DNA from: CAIVVT01 sp052145115
Lineage (GTDB): Bacteria; Acidobacteriota; Terriglobia; Bryobacterales; Bryobacteraceae
Length of the DNA: 64,000 bases
Direction: 5' to 3'
NCBI GenBank assembly: GCA_052145115.1
Contig: JBKQPG010000028.1
Location: forward strand, 1 to 64,000
Made by a program: the position numbers and the translations under genes. How positions within the stretch are numbered: position 1 is the first letter of the stretch; each line of letters opens with the position of its first letter. The notes beneath the pieces were generated by a model. It was not told the DNA's origin, searched no databases, and saw nothing but the letters and a program-made list of their open reading frames with translations. Below, in pieces: positions 34,552 through 43,307 of this stretch.

Positions 34552-35564
34552 ATGGGCAATGCTGCTGGAGTGCGACGCGATTTTGATGCGCTGGAGAAGC
34601 GCCGCAGGGAAGCGATCCGGCTGTGGGAGAGTGGTCTGAATCAATCCGAAGTGGCGCGCCGCGTCGAAGTCGTTCGGCAGACGGTGGTGCGCTGGGTGGC
34701 GCAATACCGCGAGCGGGGTGAAGCGGCACTGCGTAAAGCCGGCCGGGCCGGTCGCACACCGCTGCTCAGCCCGAAGGACCGCCAACACCTGGAGGAGTTG
34801 TTGCTGCGCGGTCCGGAGGCGCTGGGCTATGCAACCCCGCTGTGGACCTGCCCGCGGGTCGCGCATTTGATCGCGCAGGAGTTCGGAGTTCGGTATCACG
34901 AAGGCCACGTCTGGAAAGTGCTGGTGAGCCTGGGATGGAGCCCGCAACGTCCCACCGGCAAGGCGCGCGAGCGCAACGAGGAACAGATCCGCAGATGGAA
35001 GAAGAAGACCTGGCCGGCCACTAAGAAAAAGCCCGCCGGGAAGGCCGCACGATCGTCTTCGTCGACGAAAGCGGACTGAGCCAGCGTCCCCATCGCTGCC
35101 GCACCTGGGCGCCCCGCGGGCAGACGCCGGTGCTGGAGTACAACTTCAACTGGAAGAGCTTGTCGGCGGTGGCGGGACTGACGGCGTGGAACTTCTACTT
35201 CCGCCTGTACCCGGGCTCGGTCAAGAGTCCGCAGGGGGTGGACTTTCTGACGGCGCTGGCCCGCCACATCCACCAACCCATGATCTTGGTTTGGGACCGC
35301 CTGGCGGCCCATCGCAGCCGCATGGTGCGGGATCACATCGCCAGCCTGAACGGGCGGATCCACGTAGAGTACCTGCCGTCCTACGCGCCCGAACTCAACC
35401 CGGTCGAGTACATCTGGGCGTACTGGAAGCAGCATGAGCTACCGAACGTCTGCCCGAAAGACTTCTGGCAACTGAGCGCAGCGGCACGCCGGACGCTGCG
35501 CCACATGCGCCGCCGTCCCCGACTGATTACCGCCTTCTGGCAGCAGGCTTCTTTGTGGCCGTAA
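34552..35564 (+). CDS. IS630-type transposase made by -1 frameshifting
   Basis: The first frame (34552-35079) gives a helix-turn-helix domain (GLNQSEVARRVEVVRQTVVRWV) and a DNA-binding linker. The second frame, ending at 35564, gives the DDE catalytic domain: Asp in IVFVDESG, Asp in LVWDRLAAHRS and Glu in YAPELNPVEYIW. The frames are joined by a -1 shift; GAAAAAG at 35025-35031, read G AAA AAG in the first frame, is a plausible slip site. Full length after the shift is about 337 residues. Frameshifted expression is common in IS630 elements, so the gene may well be active. Confidence 0.88.
35025..35031 (+). other. Candidate -1 ribosomal frameshift site (GAAAAAG)
   Basis: In the first transposase frame this reads G AAA AAG. 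A -1 slip gives GAA AAA and leads directly into the frame encoding the DDE domain (RREGRTIVFVDESG), with no stop in between. A GC-rich downstream region could form a stimulatory structure. Confidence 0.6.
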
Positions 35565-35568
35565 TGAC

Positions 35569-35589
35569 TTGCTATTATGCGGGAGTCAA
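35569..35589 (-). repeat. IS630 right terminal inverted repeat
   Basis: Reverse complement reads TTGACTCCCGCATAATAGC, matching the left end except for the first base. Followed by the TA target duplication at 35590-35591. Confidence 0.88.
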
Positions 35590-35611
35590 TAGGTGGCTTT
35601 AGCATAGATGG

Positions 35612-36246
35612 TCAGATTGAGACCCGCAATTTGGTCCGGTCGTTCGGCGCGTGAACCAGATCCCGCTTGGTGCCAAGATATCGTTCGGTCGTCTGGACCG
35701 ACGAGTGGCCGAGACGTAATTGGATCTGCTCAAGCTCGCCACCCGAGGCGCGGCACATCTTGGCGCAGCTGCGCCGAAGGTCATGCGGGGCGATTCCGGG
35801 CACGCCTGCTGCCACCGCGTAGGGCCGCAGCAGCTGCCAGACCACCTTCTCGCTCATGGGCTCGTTCTGCACTTGATCTCCGCGGGCGATCCGCCGCAGG
35901 ACGCGGCCGTCGGTCACGCCCGCCACCTCCGTCCACGCATCGATGGCGACCTTCACCCAGGTCGGCATCGGAATCGTGCGCACGGGCCGTGCTTGCCGAG
36001 GATGTCGACGATGCACCAGCGGTTGTCGCGCTGTTGGATGTGGCGCAGGGTCAGCGCCGCCACTTCCGACCGGCGCAGCCCGCAGCCCAGCAAAACAGCC
36101 AGCATCGCGCGATCGCGCAGTCCCTTTTTCGTGGATACGTCCGGCGCATTCAACAGCGTCTGGGCCTGCCGGACCGAGAGCCAGTTCCCAACACGGACCC
36201 CCTTGGACTTGGCGCCCTTCACGCGCGTAATGCCTGCGGCCAGCAA
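35612..36246 (-). pseudogene. Tyrosine recombinase (integrase), N-terminally truncated and frameshifted
   Basis: The catalytic domain of a XerC/D-like integrase is spread over two frames. The first part (36246 down to about 35965) has AMLAVLLGCGLRRSEVAALTL with the first catalytic Arg. The second part, to 35612, has APHDLRRSCAKM (HxxR) and LGHSSVQTTERYLG (His and nucleophile Tyr). One missing base near 35975-35985, after VDILGKHG, breaks the frame. The N-terminal core-binding domain is absent. It is therefore inactive unless the frameshift is a sequencing error. Confidence 0.85.
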
Positions 36247-36360
36247 ACGCTCAAGAAGCTCGTAGCTGGGGAATTGACTGCTGGCGGGGTTGGCTCATGT
36301 TCGGAGGCGCGCGGAAGGCCATCCCGCCCATCAAGACTTTTGATGCCAGATTCGCCCATC

Positions 36361-36379
36361 TTGTCCTAAACTAGGACAA
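36361..36379. repeat. Perfect 19-bp palindrome TTGTCCTAAACTAGGACAA
   Basis: Eight-base arms TTGTCCTA/TAGGACAA surround AAC. It lies between the integrase relic and the exported aminotransferase gene, 74 nt upstream of the latter. The dyad is typical in size for a dimeric repressor operator; it could also be a recombination-site relic. No regulator gene is adjacent. Confidence 0.5.
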
Positions 36380-36452
36380 TCCCCACAGTGGAAGTCCTGA
36401 CTCAGCCCATGGTCAAGCGCTGATCAGAAGGGGGAAAGAGAGCGGCACACCC

Positions 36453-37598
36453 ATGAACCATCTGCTGACTGGCGAGCAACGGAGCGACTTCGTGCGACGC
36501 GGTTTCTCGCGCCGGATGTTCGGCCGCTTGGCGGCGCTCGCAGGCGCCGGAGCCTCGCTGCCGTTCTATAGCGAACCCGTGCTTGCGCAGCTTTCCACCT
36601 TCACGCGCATCCCACCGGGCGCCGTGCGGCTGAATGCCAACGAAAACCCGCTCGGACCCTGTCCGGAGGCGCTTGAAGCGATCCAGGCAGTCGCACGCAA
36701 CGGCGGGCGCTATCTATTCGAGATGACCTGGGACCTCGCCGAAAGCCTCGCCGCACAGACTGGGCTGAAGCGCGAGTATGTCGAGGTCTACGGCGGTTCG
36801 AGCGATCCTCTGCACCACACAGTGCTCGCCTTCTGCTCGCCCACACGGCCCTTCGTCGTCGCTGACCCGGGCTACGAGGCCGGTGCGCGCGCCGCCGGGT
36901 TCATCCACGCACCCGTCATTAACGTGCCGCTGACAGCCGGATACGCCCACGACGTGAAGCGCATGGCCGCGGCGCACGCCTCGCCCGGCGTCATTTACGT
37001 CTGCAACCCCAACAACCCGACCGGAACTCTCACGCCGCGTGCCGACATCAACTGGCTTATTGCCAACAAACCCGCGGGTTCCATCGTGCTGCTTGACGAG
37101 GCTTACATCCACTTCACGACTGAGCCGCAGTGCCTCGATCTCGTCGCCCGCGACCAGGACTTGATCCTGCTGCGCACATTTTCGAAGATCTACGGATTGG
37201 CTGGCATGCGAGCCGGCGCCGCGCTCGCTCGGCCCGATCTGCTGGCGAAGATCAAGGGCTTCAAGGGCGGCCCGCTGCCCACCACGGGCATGGCTGGCGC
37301 GGCGGCCAGCCTGAAGGTGCCCGGCCTCATCGAGCAGCGCCGCACATACCTGACCGACATCCGCGAGGAAACCTTTGCGTGGCTGCGCAGCCGCAACTAC
37401 GACTTTGTCCCGTCGACTTCTAACAAGTTCATGCTCAACGTCCGTCGTCCGGGCCAGGAGGTCGTGAAGGCGCTCGCCGCGCGCAACATTTACGTCGGGC
37501 GCTCATGGCCCGTGTGGCCTACGCACGTGCGCGTCACCGTCGGCACGCGCGAAGAGATGGCCAAATTCCAGGCCGCACTTCGCGAAGTGCTTGGCTGA
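36453..37598 (+). CDS. Tat-exported HisC-like PLP aminotransferase
   Basis: This 381-residue class I/II aminotransferase is of the histidinol-phosphate aminotransferase type: LNANENPLGPCPEA, substrate/PLP region YGGSSDPL, CNPNNPTGT, DEAYIHF and the PLP lysine in TFSKIYGLAGMRAG. The first 45 residues contain a twin-arginine signal (RRGFSRRMFGRLAALAGAG ... VLAQ), so the enzyme should fold with PLP and then be exported. Histidine synthesis is cytoplasmic, so the role must differ; a periplasmic amino-acid transamination is the inference. The gene is flanked by mobile-element relics on both sides. Confidence 0.88.
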   Translation: MNHLLTGEQRSDFVRRGFSRRMFGRLAALAGAGASLPFYSEPVLAQLSTFTRIPPGAVRLNANENPLGPCPEALEAIQAVARNGGRYLFEMTWDLAESLAAQTGLKREYVEVYGGSSDPLHHTVLAFCSPTRPFVVADPGYEAGARAAGFIHAPVINVPLTAGYAHDVKRMAAAHASPGVIYVCNPNNPTGTLTPRADINWLIANKPAGSIVLLDEAYIHFTTEPQCLDLVARDQDLILLRTFSKIYGLAGMRAGAALARPDLLAKIKGFKGGPLPTTGMAGAAASLKVPGLIEQRRTYLTDIREETFAWLRSRNYDFVPSTSNKFMLNVRRPGQEVVKALAARNIYVGRSWPVWPTHVRVTVGTREEMAKFQAALREVLG

Positions 37599-37674
37599 AG
37601 CAGTCGGAGTTCTCCCGAAAGTTCTGGGTCGTAATCACGAGCTGCTCACTCTAGGCCTCTGATCTACAAGTCCC

Positions 37675-38024
37675 GATCAACACGGTTCGTCCGGTCAGCC
37701 GCGCTGGTCTTGGGCGGGGCGTCGGGCACGCGCAGTACTGGCGAAGCCTCTTACCCTCACAAAGCGACATCGAGCTTCTGGTATGGCTGAGCTTGATCGC
37801 CTACAACCTGGGAAACCTGTGGCGGCGGTTGGTGCTGCCGAAAAAGATCGAGAACTGGTCGCTGACCAGCTTGCAGCAGCGCTTGGTGAAGACGGGCGGG
37901 AGGCTGATCAAGCACGCTCGGTACTACTGGCTGATGCTGGCCGAGAGCCATCTCCCACCTGACCAGGCGGCTATTCGGAAGCATGGTACGGCGGATCGGG
38001 GCGCTGGCGGTGGCGACCGGGTAG
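37675..38024 (+). mobile_element. IS1380-family transposase C-terminal remnant
   Basis: The frame SDIELLVWLSLIAYNLGNLW, then RRLVLPKKIENWSLTSLQQR and RYYWLMLAESHL matches the C-terminal end of IS1380 transposases. A frameshift after ESHL moves the tail TRRLFGSMVRRIGALAVATG to the next frame, ending at TAG 38022. The catalytic part is gone, leaving an inactive scar. Confidence 0.82.
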
Positions 38025-38281
38025 CAGGAGGGCGGTGACACCTGCGAAATCAGGCGACCAGGACGTGGAGGTCGGAGACGTCTTTATGGAAATCACTGAA
38101 AAGAGGTTTCACGGTTTTCGGTCTTTCCGGCGGGGATAAATTGGAGTTTCGCCGAGCCAAAAGACGAGGCCAGGAGAAAAGGTCCCAAAAAACTGCAGCT
38201 TGGAGATAAACAGTTGGCACCCCGTGATAATCTGACTGAAGATCAGGGGCCAAAATGAAAATCCCTCTGTAGGAGCTTGGG

Positions 38282-39541
38282 ATGGGAAACTTCGATTCGT
38301 ATGTGCGTGAGCACCGTGAAGTCGCGCGGCGGTACTTCTTCGGACTGGGTGGCGCCGCGGTGGCGGCGTGGGGTACTTCTTGGCTGGCGGCGGCAAGCGC
38401 GGAAACCGATCCACAATTGCAGGAGGCGATCGCGAAGCTGGAGTATCTTACACCGCTTGAGCGCGGCCGATATTCAGACAAAGGGAAAGCCGGTGTTCTG
38501 ACGATGCCCCCGGAGAAACTGCGCGAGGCTGGACTCGTTCCGGAGACTTGGTCGCTCGAAATAGTAGCGGACGCCGAGAGCAGTAGCATCGTGGAACAGC
38601 CCCGCACGTGGGCGCAGGGGAACGCGCTGGACTGGAAGGGGTTGATGGCGCTGGCCGACATGCACTCGGTTCGCTTCCTCCACCCCTGCTTCTGCGTCAA
38701 TGTGGACGACCCGCTCCACACGAGTGTGTGGGAGGGTGTGCCTCTGCGCGAAATCATCTGGCTAGCAAAGCCCAAGGCCAACATCCGGCGGGTCTATTAC
38801 CAGAGCTACCACCCGGAGGGAGTCGCTCCGTTCCAGGCATCGCTGCCGCTGGGGCAGGTTCTGGAAACGCCGCCGGGGCAATTGCCGGTCGTGCTCGGCT
38901 TCAAGATGAACGGCCAACTCATCCCGGCCAGCCGTGGTGGTCCGACGAGAATGATCGTGGCGGGCGCCTATGGCGACAAGGCCATTAAGTGGGTGAATCG
39001 CATCGTTCTGACCAATGACTTCAAGGCAAGTGATTCCGATGCAGCGAATTTCAATGCCGATGTAGAGACCGCGATGAAGACCAAGGCGCGGTTCATCAAC
39101 GCTCCCAAGGAAATCCCGGCGGGGAAGCCGGCCGCCCTCACAGGCTTCGCGCTCGTCGGCATATCGGGAATCGAGAGGGTCCAGTATTGCGTGCACTCCC
39201 AGAAAGAGCCGTGGCCGGCCGACGATCCGTACTGGACGAAGGCTGATTGGAAGGACGCTTCCATTTTGCCGGCGCCGAAGGACTGGGGCGGCGGGATGCC
39301 TGGAGGAAAGATTCCGGCGAACACGGACCGGATCGACCCGGTAAAGGGCACTCCCCTCGAGTGGCCGATGCGCTACACCATTGCCCACTGGGCGGCATTG
39401 CTCCCGGCGTTGCCGCCCGGAGACTACGACCTGTGCTGCCGGACCATCGATCGGAACGGAATCGCCCAACCGATGCCACGACCGCTCTTGAGGACCGGCG
39501 CTAACTCCATACATCGCGTCACCATGGCGGTCACTGGGTGA
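38282..39541 (+). CDS. Sulfite oxidase-family molybdopterin enzyme, exported
   Basis: The 419-residue protein has a Tat-like N-terminus (ARRYFFGLGGAAVAAWG). An oxidoreductase molybdopterin-binding domain follows (about 90-260), with a cysteine-bearing loop LHPCFCVNVDDP and WEGVPLREIIW. A C-terminal Mo-cofactor dimerisation-type domain (about 275-419) has TGFALVGISGIERVQY. Family members oxidise sulfite or related substrates in the periplasm, usually passing electrons to a cytochrome c. No cytochrome gene is adjacent. AGGAG lies 7 nt upstream of the ATG. Confidence 0.82.
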   Translation: MGNFDSYVREHREVARRYFFGLGGAAVAAWGTSWLAAASAETDPQLQEAIAKLEYLTPLERGRYSDKGKAGVLTMPPEKLREAGLVPETWSLEIVADAESSSIVEQPRTWAQGNALDWKGLMALADMHSVRFLHPCFCVNVDDPLHTSVWEGVPLREIIWLAKPKANIRRVYYQSYHPEGVAPFQASLPLGQVLETPPGQLPVVLGFKMNGQLIPASRGGPTRMIVAGAYGDKAIKWVNRIVLTNDFKASDSDAANFNADVETAMKTKARFINAPKEIPAGKPAALTGFALVGISGIERVQYCVHSQKEPWPADDPYWTKADWKDASILPAPKDWGGGMPGGKIPANTDRIDPVKGTPLEWPMRYTIAHWAALLPALPPGDYDLCCRTIDRNGIAQPMPRPLLRTGANSIHRVTMAVTG

Positions 39542-40105
39542 CACGCATAGAGAGGGCCGTTACGAGTGCTTCCTGTACGCGGAACGTGATTGCCGTCTTA
39601 AATCGCCTGCCGGTCGATTACGTACAACGCAATGACTTCGAGTCAAAAAATCAAGAACCTGTGAAATAGTCTTTGGGTTGCTCAAGCTGACGAGCCAGGA
39701 GTCGAGGACCGCGGATGCGTCGCGCGTTGCTCGCACCTTACTTGTTTGCCTGCCATCCGTGTGCGAGCGGAGTGATGTCTGGTGATATCGGAAAGAGTCC
39801 GCTATGTTGCGGGCCCGATGTTTTCGCACACCCTGCCGAATGATTCTTTTCTCTTCAGCGCAATCGCGCGACTGCTGCTGCCCAACAAGCTGCCCTTCAC
39901 TGGTCCATTGCAATCACTTCGTGATTAGGAATCGAATCAATCGTCAGAACCTCCCATCCATTTGTTTCCCGCACTTGTGGCGTATGCCCCTGATGAGGAG
40001 AAGAACGGCTTTCTCTCGGTGTCTCTTGAGAAGCCGGACCCGCACTCATTGCGCGGGATGCCGGATCAACTCACGCACAGGCCCCTTCCTCACCATGAGA
40101 TTGCG
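39542..40105. other. Intergenic, no gene found
   Basis: Between the molybdoenzyme gene and the convergent VOC gene no frame looks coding. Base composition is less GC-rich than in the flanks. No repeat, RNA gene or clear terminator was recognised. Confidence 0.5.
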
Positions 40106-41071
40106 TTACCGAATCGCCTGGATCAACTCGATGTTCACGCCTCCAAGCGCCGCGGTGTCCATATAAGCGTAACGTCCGGAGCCGGGCTGGCCCACGTTGC
40201 CCCAGGCGCCGGACTGGACGGGCGCATAGCCGAGTTTGGTGTAATGCTCAACGGCACTTTCGAGGTTGTCCACGGGCACGCCGAGGTGCTGCACGCCTTC
40301 GCCATGGAGGCGCAGAAAGTCGGCGTAGCAGTTGGGCGGATCGAGCGGAGGGACGATCCATTCGAAAGTCGGATGGGTGTAATTGTGCCAGCCGACGCGA
40401 AACGAAAACCACAGCGGCTGGCCGTGGTAGCGCCCGTCCGCGCGGGGACCGGCGTCGGCCAGCGCCATCTCGGGAAAGCCGAGACGATGCCAGAAGGCCG
40501 AGACCGGCGCGGGGTCACGAATGACCAGCCCCAGGTGCGTCACCTTGACCGGTCCCGTCAGCGCCGCGGCTTGCGGGCGCCAGACAAGGCCCAGGACATA
40601 CTTGCCTTGCGCTTCCGTGTCGAAGAGGGTGTATTGTGCACCGCCGGCCTGCATGGTCCGCAACACGCCGACGCCCAACTTGCCCAGGCGTGCGGTCTCC
40701 GCTTCCAGCGACGGACGGTCCGGCACGACGTGGACCACGGCAAAGACGCCATCGCCATGGCGCTGCAGAAAACCGTCGAAGACGGGATCGCCAGGGTCGG
40801 GCTGAAGAATCTCAACAGCAAAGCGCCCGAGCCGCCCCGAGACGAAGCGCGCAGAGCGCGGCCCCGCCGGGTCCACAACGATGCGGCCGTGATCGCGGAT
40901 ATTTTCCAGACCCACGCTGGGCCACGCGGCGAGCGGCTGCGCGATGTCCTTCACGACCCACACGGCGCCGCCGATGTCCTTGTAAAACGCCGGCACCTGG
41001 GCCCACCCGAGCGCCGCAGTGCCGGACAGCATCAGAAGCGTCGCGCAGAGGCGCACGCGAAGACTCGACAT
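40106..41071 (-). CDS. VOC-family (glyoxalase/dioxygenase fold) exported protein
   Basis: The 321-residue protein has a signal peptide (LRVRLCATLLMLSGTAALGWAQ) and two vicinal-oxygen-chelate modules. The second is clear: KVTHLGLVIRDPAPVSAFWHRLGF and GVQHLGVPVDNLESAVEHYTKLGY. VOC proteins bind a metal and act as lyases, dioxygenases or isomerases; the substrate is unknown. ATG 41071 is preferred for the GGAGG 4 nt upstream; ATG 41083 is possible. Last gene of a five-gene minus-strand operon, 14 nt after the isomerase-like gene. Confidence 0.8.
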   Translation of the reverse strand: MSSLRVRLCATLLMLSGTAALGWAQVPAFYKDIGGAVWVVKDIAQPLAAWPSVGLENIRDHGRIVVDPAGPRSARFVSGRLGRFAVEILQPDPGDPVFDGFLQRHGDGVFAVVHVVPDRPSLEAETARLGKLGVGVLRTMQAGGAQYTLFDTEAQGKYVLGLVWRPQAAALTGPVKVTHLGLVIRDPAPVSAFWHRLGFPEMALADAGPRADGRYHGQPLWFSFRVGWHNYTHPTFEWIVPPLDPPNCYADFLRLHGEGVQHLGVPVDNLESAVEHYTKLGYAPVQSGAWGNVGQPGSGRYAYMDTAALGGVNIELIQAIR

Positions 41072-41085
41072 CCGGCCTCCCATCG

Positions 41086-42117
41086 CTATTGCTTCTTGGC
41101 CGCAGTGATCAACTGGCGCGCATACTGTGCCGCGAGGCACGCGTTGTTGTCGGCAAAATCGAGGCCCACCAGCTTGCCGTCCACGCGAGGCAGCGGATGG
41201 CACAGCTCGAAGCCGAGGTAGCCCTTGTAGCCGATGTCGAGCAGGCCCTGGACCTGCGCCGGCAGCTTCTCGTCGTCCTTCGGCACGATCTTGCCGTCCA
41301 CCTCGTCGTACTCGTTGCCGTAGTGCGAGAGCACCTGCAGGTTGCCGATCTCGCGCGTGGCGCGGATCAGGTCCTCGGGCGACATCTCGTGCTCCAGGCG
41401 CGCGTCGAAACACGCCTTCAGGCTGGGCATGCCGATTTCCTTGATCATGCGCAGCACGTCGCGGTAGTTGCGGATGACGGGCCGGTGGTTCTGCAGAGCC
41501 AGCGTGATGCCGTGATCGTTGGCAAAGGTGGCGGCTTCCTTGAGACCGTCGCGGCACCAATCCCAGGTGCGCTCGTCGGGGAAGTCGCGATGCGATTCGC
41601 TCCAGATGCGGCCCGCGATATCGTAACGCGCGCCGCCTTCGGGCAGCGTGGTGACGCCGGGCCAGGCGAGGAAGACACGCACGAGCTTCACTTCGAGGTC
41701 GGCGGCCATGCGGATCAGCTCGCGCATGTAGAGCAACTGCGCCTCGCGGTACTCGGGGATGGGGCTGCTGAAGTCATTGTTGCCGGCGACGGCGTAGACC
41801 TGAATGCCTTGCGATTCGGCGTGGCGGAGGATGTTGCGGCACTGGTATTTCGACGAGTCCAGAGGGTCGCCGTGGGGGCGTTTGCCGTCGATTTCCACGC
41901 CGTCGTAGCCGAACTTTTTGGCGCGGTCGATGACCTCTTCGACGGTCAACGCGGGGCCGTTGTACCAGACGCCGAGATAGGTGATGCTGTACAGGCCCAG
42001 CTTCAACTGCGCGTCCGCGTGGGCCGATGCGGCCGGGAGGGCCGAGACGGCGGCGCCGGCCAGCGCGGCGGTGCGCGCGAAATCGCGGCGGGTAACAGGA
42101 GTTTTCTCAGTGGACAT
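41086..42117 (-). CDS. Tat-exported sugar phosphate isomerase/epimerase-like TIM barrel
   Basis: The 343-residue protein has a twin-arginine signal (PVTRRDFARTAALAGAAVSALPAASAHA) and an AP-endonuclease-2/xylose-isomerase-like barrel (GYDGVEIDGKR, ITLALQNHR, KACFDARLEHEM, GYLGFELCHP) with metal-binding His/Glu/Asp residues. Exported members are abundant in Acidobacteria and Planctomycetes and are thought to act on sugars. Same operon as a second such protein and ThuA. Confidence 0.87.
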   Translation of the reverse strand: MSTEKTPVTRRDFARTAALAGAAVSALPAASAHADAQLKLGLYSITYLGVWYNGPALTVEEVIDRAKKFGYDGVEIDGKRPHGDPLDSSKYQCRNILRHAESQGIQVYAVAGNNDFSSPIPEYREAQLLYMRELIRMAADLEVKLVRVFLAWPGVTTLPEGGARYDIAGRIWSESHRDFPDERTWDWCRDGLKEAATFANDHGITLALQNHRPVIRNYRDVLRMIKEIGMPSLKACFDARLEHEMSPEDLIRATREIGNLQVLSHYGNEYDEVDGKIVPKDDEKLPAQVQGLLDIGYKGYLGFELCHPLPRVDGKLVGLDFADNNACLAAQYARQLITAAKKQ

Positions 42118-42137
42118 CAGGATTCCTCTTTTTCGAA

Positions 42138-43283
42138 CTAGCGCTCCATGGTCCAGTAGCGATTAAAACCTTCATACTCGGCGGGCAATGATGCCAAGAT
42201 CCTGCGCCGCAGCTCTAATATATCGACTGGGCCCAACCGGCTGTAGAGGAGCTTGCCTCCCGGGCCCAGCAGCGCCGTGTAGGGCAACTGCGAACCGTAC
42301 TCCGGGGCGAAGGCGGCACGCAGCGCGGACGCGTCGTTGGACTCAAACAACCAATTGCGCCCCGTGGCGTGCTGCGCGGTGAGTAAGCGCAGCAAGGCGT
42401 CGCGGCCGCCGGCCGAGTCCGCCAGGGTGACGAAATCGAGGTCCCGCCCCTTGTACATGCGGTAGGTGGTTTCGAAATCGGCGATTTGCCCGATGCAGGC
42501 CTGGCACGAAGTTGACCAGAAGCTCACGAGCGTCAGGCGTCCGCCCGAATTGGCGCGCAACTCCCGCAACCGCGCCGCGGAGACGACGGCGAGCGTCACC
42601 GGCTGGTTTTCGATCTTACGCAGCGCCTCGAGGCGGCTCGCCTCTTTCTCCTTCCATTTCGTGGAACAGCCGAAAACGCCGGTGTGCGGAACGGCTACGT
42701 CGCGGCCGGCGAGCAGCGCAACAATGGCGTCGCGTGCATCCTGGCTTTTCACAAGCGCCGTGCGATAGCTGTTGTCGAAGCGCCCTTCGTAGCGCAGGCG
42801 GCGCTGGCGGTCGAAGACAAAGACGTGCGGAGTGGCCTGCGGCCCGTAGGCGCGCGCGGTCCGCTGGGTCTCGCCGTCGTAGAGATATGGGTAGTCGAGA
42901 TGCTTGAAGCGCGCCCGGATTTTCATATCCGCCAGCGTGTCGCTGATATCGGAGCAATCCAGCTCGTCGACACGGATCGCCTCCGGAGCATTGGGCTGGA
43001 TGGCGACTACGGCCACGCCGCGCGGGCCGTAATCCGCGGCGAGCTGGGCGATGCGCTGCTCGTACAGCTGCGCGATTGGACAGTGGTTGCAAGTAAACAC
43101 GACCACCAGCAGCGGGCTCGACGAATAGTCGGCCAGCGAGTGCATTTTCCCGTCGACGCCGGGCAGCGTGAAGCCGGGCGCGGCGGAACCCAGCGGCAGG
43201 ATTGGATGGTCGGCGGCAGCCGCGGCCAGCAACGCCAGGCACGATAGGAGGAAGAGTCGCAGTATTTGTCGTTTGTGCATCAT
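42138..43283 (-). CDS. Double thioredoxin-fold (redoxin) protein
   Basis: The 381-residue exported protein (signal peptide LRLFLLSCLALLAAAAA) has two thioredoxin folds. The first (about 30-195) is AhpC/TSA-like with CNHC in VVFTCNHCPIAQLY. The second (about 225-370) is TlpA-like with CQAC in SFWSTSCQACIGQI. It probably transfers electrons or disulfides in the periplasm. It lies between two isomerase/epimerase-like genes with gaps of 20-24 nt, suggesting redox support of that pathway. Confidence 0.85.
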   Translation of the reverse strand: MMHKRQILRLFLLSCLALLAAAAADHPILPLGSAAPGFTLPGVDGKMHSLADYSSSPLLVVVFTCNHCPIAQLYEQRIAQLAADYGPRGVAVVAIQPNAPEAIRVDELDCSDISDTLADMKIRARFKHLDYPYLYDGETQRTARAYGPQATPHVFVFDRQRRLRYEGRFDNSYRTALVKSQDARDAIVALLAGRDVAVPHTGVFGCSTKWKEKEASRLEALRKIENQPVTLAVVSAARLRELRANSGGRLTLVSFWSTSCQACIGQIADFETTYRMYKGRDLDFVTLADSAGGRDALLRLLTAQHATGRNWLFESNDASALRAAFAPEYGSQLPYTALLGPGGKLLYSRLGPVDILELRRRILASLPAEYEGFNRYWTMER

Positions 43284-43307
43284 TTCTGCTCCCGGATACG
43301 GCAGCGG

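Larger units (their letters stand above)
34496..35589. mobile_element. IS630-family insertion sequence with terminal inverted repeats and TA target duplication
   Basis: A 1094-bp element is bounded by inverted repeats that share TGACTCCCGCATAATA at both ends, and by TA dinucleotides (34494-34495 and 35590-35591), the target duplication typical of IS630/Tc1. It encodes one transposase in two overlapping frames. Both ends are intact, so this looks like a recent insertion. It sits at the broken edge of the serine recombinase fragment. Confidence 0.92.

Noticed and set aside
38212..38230. TGGCAC resembling a sigma-54 -24 element upstream of the molybdoenzyme gene
   Set aside because: No matching TTGC -12 element at the required spacing.
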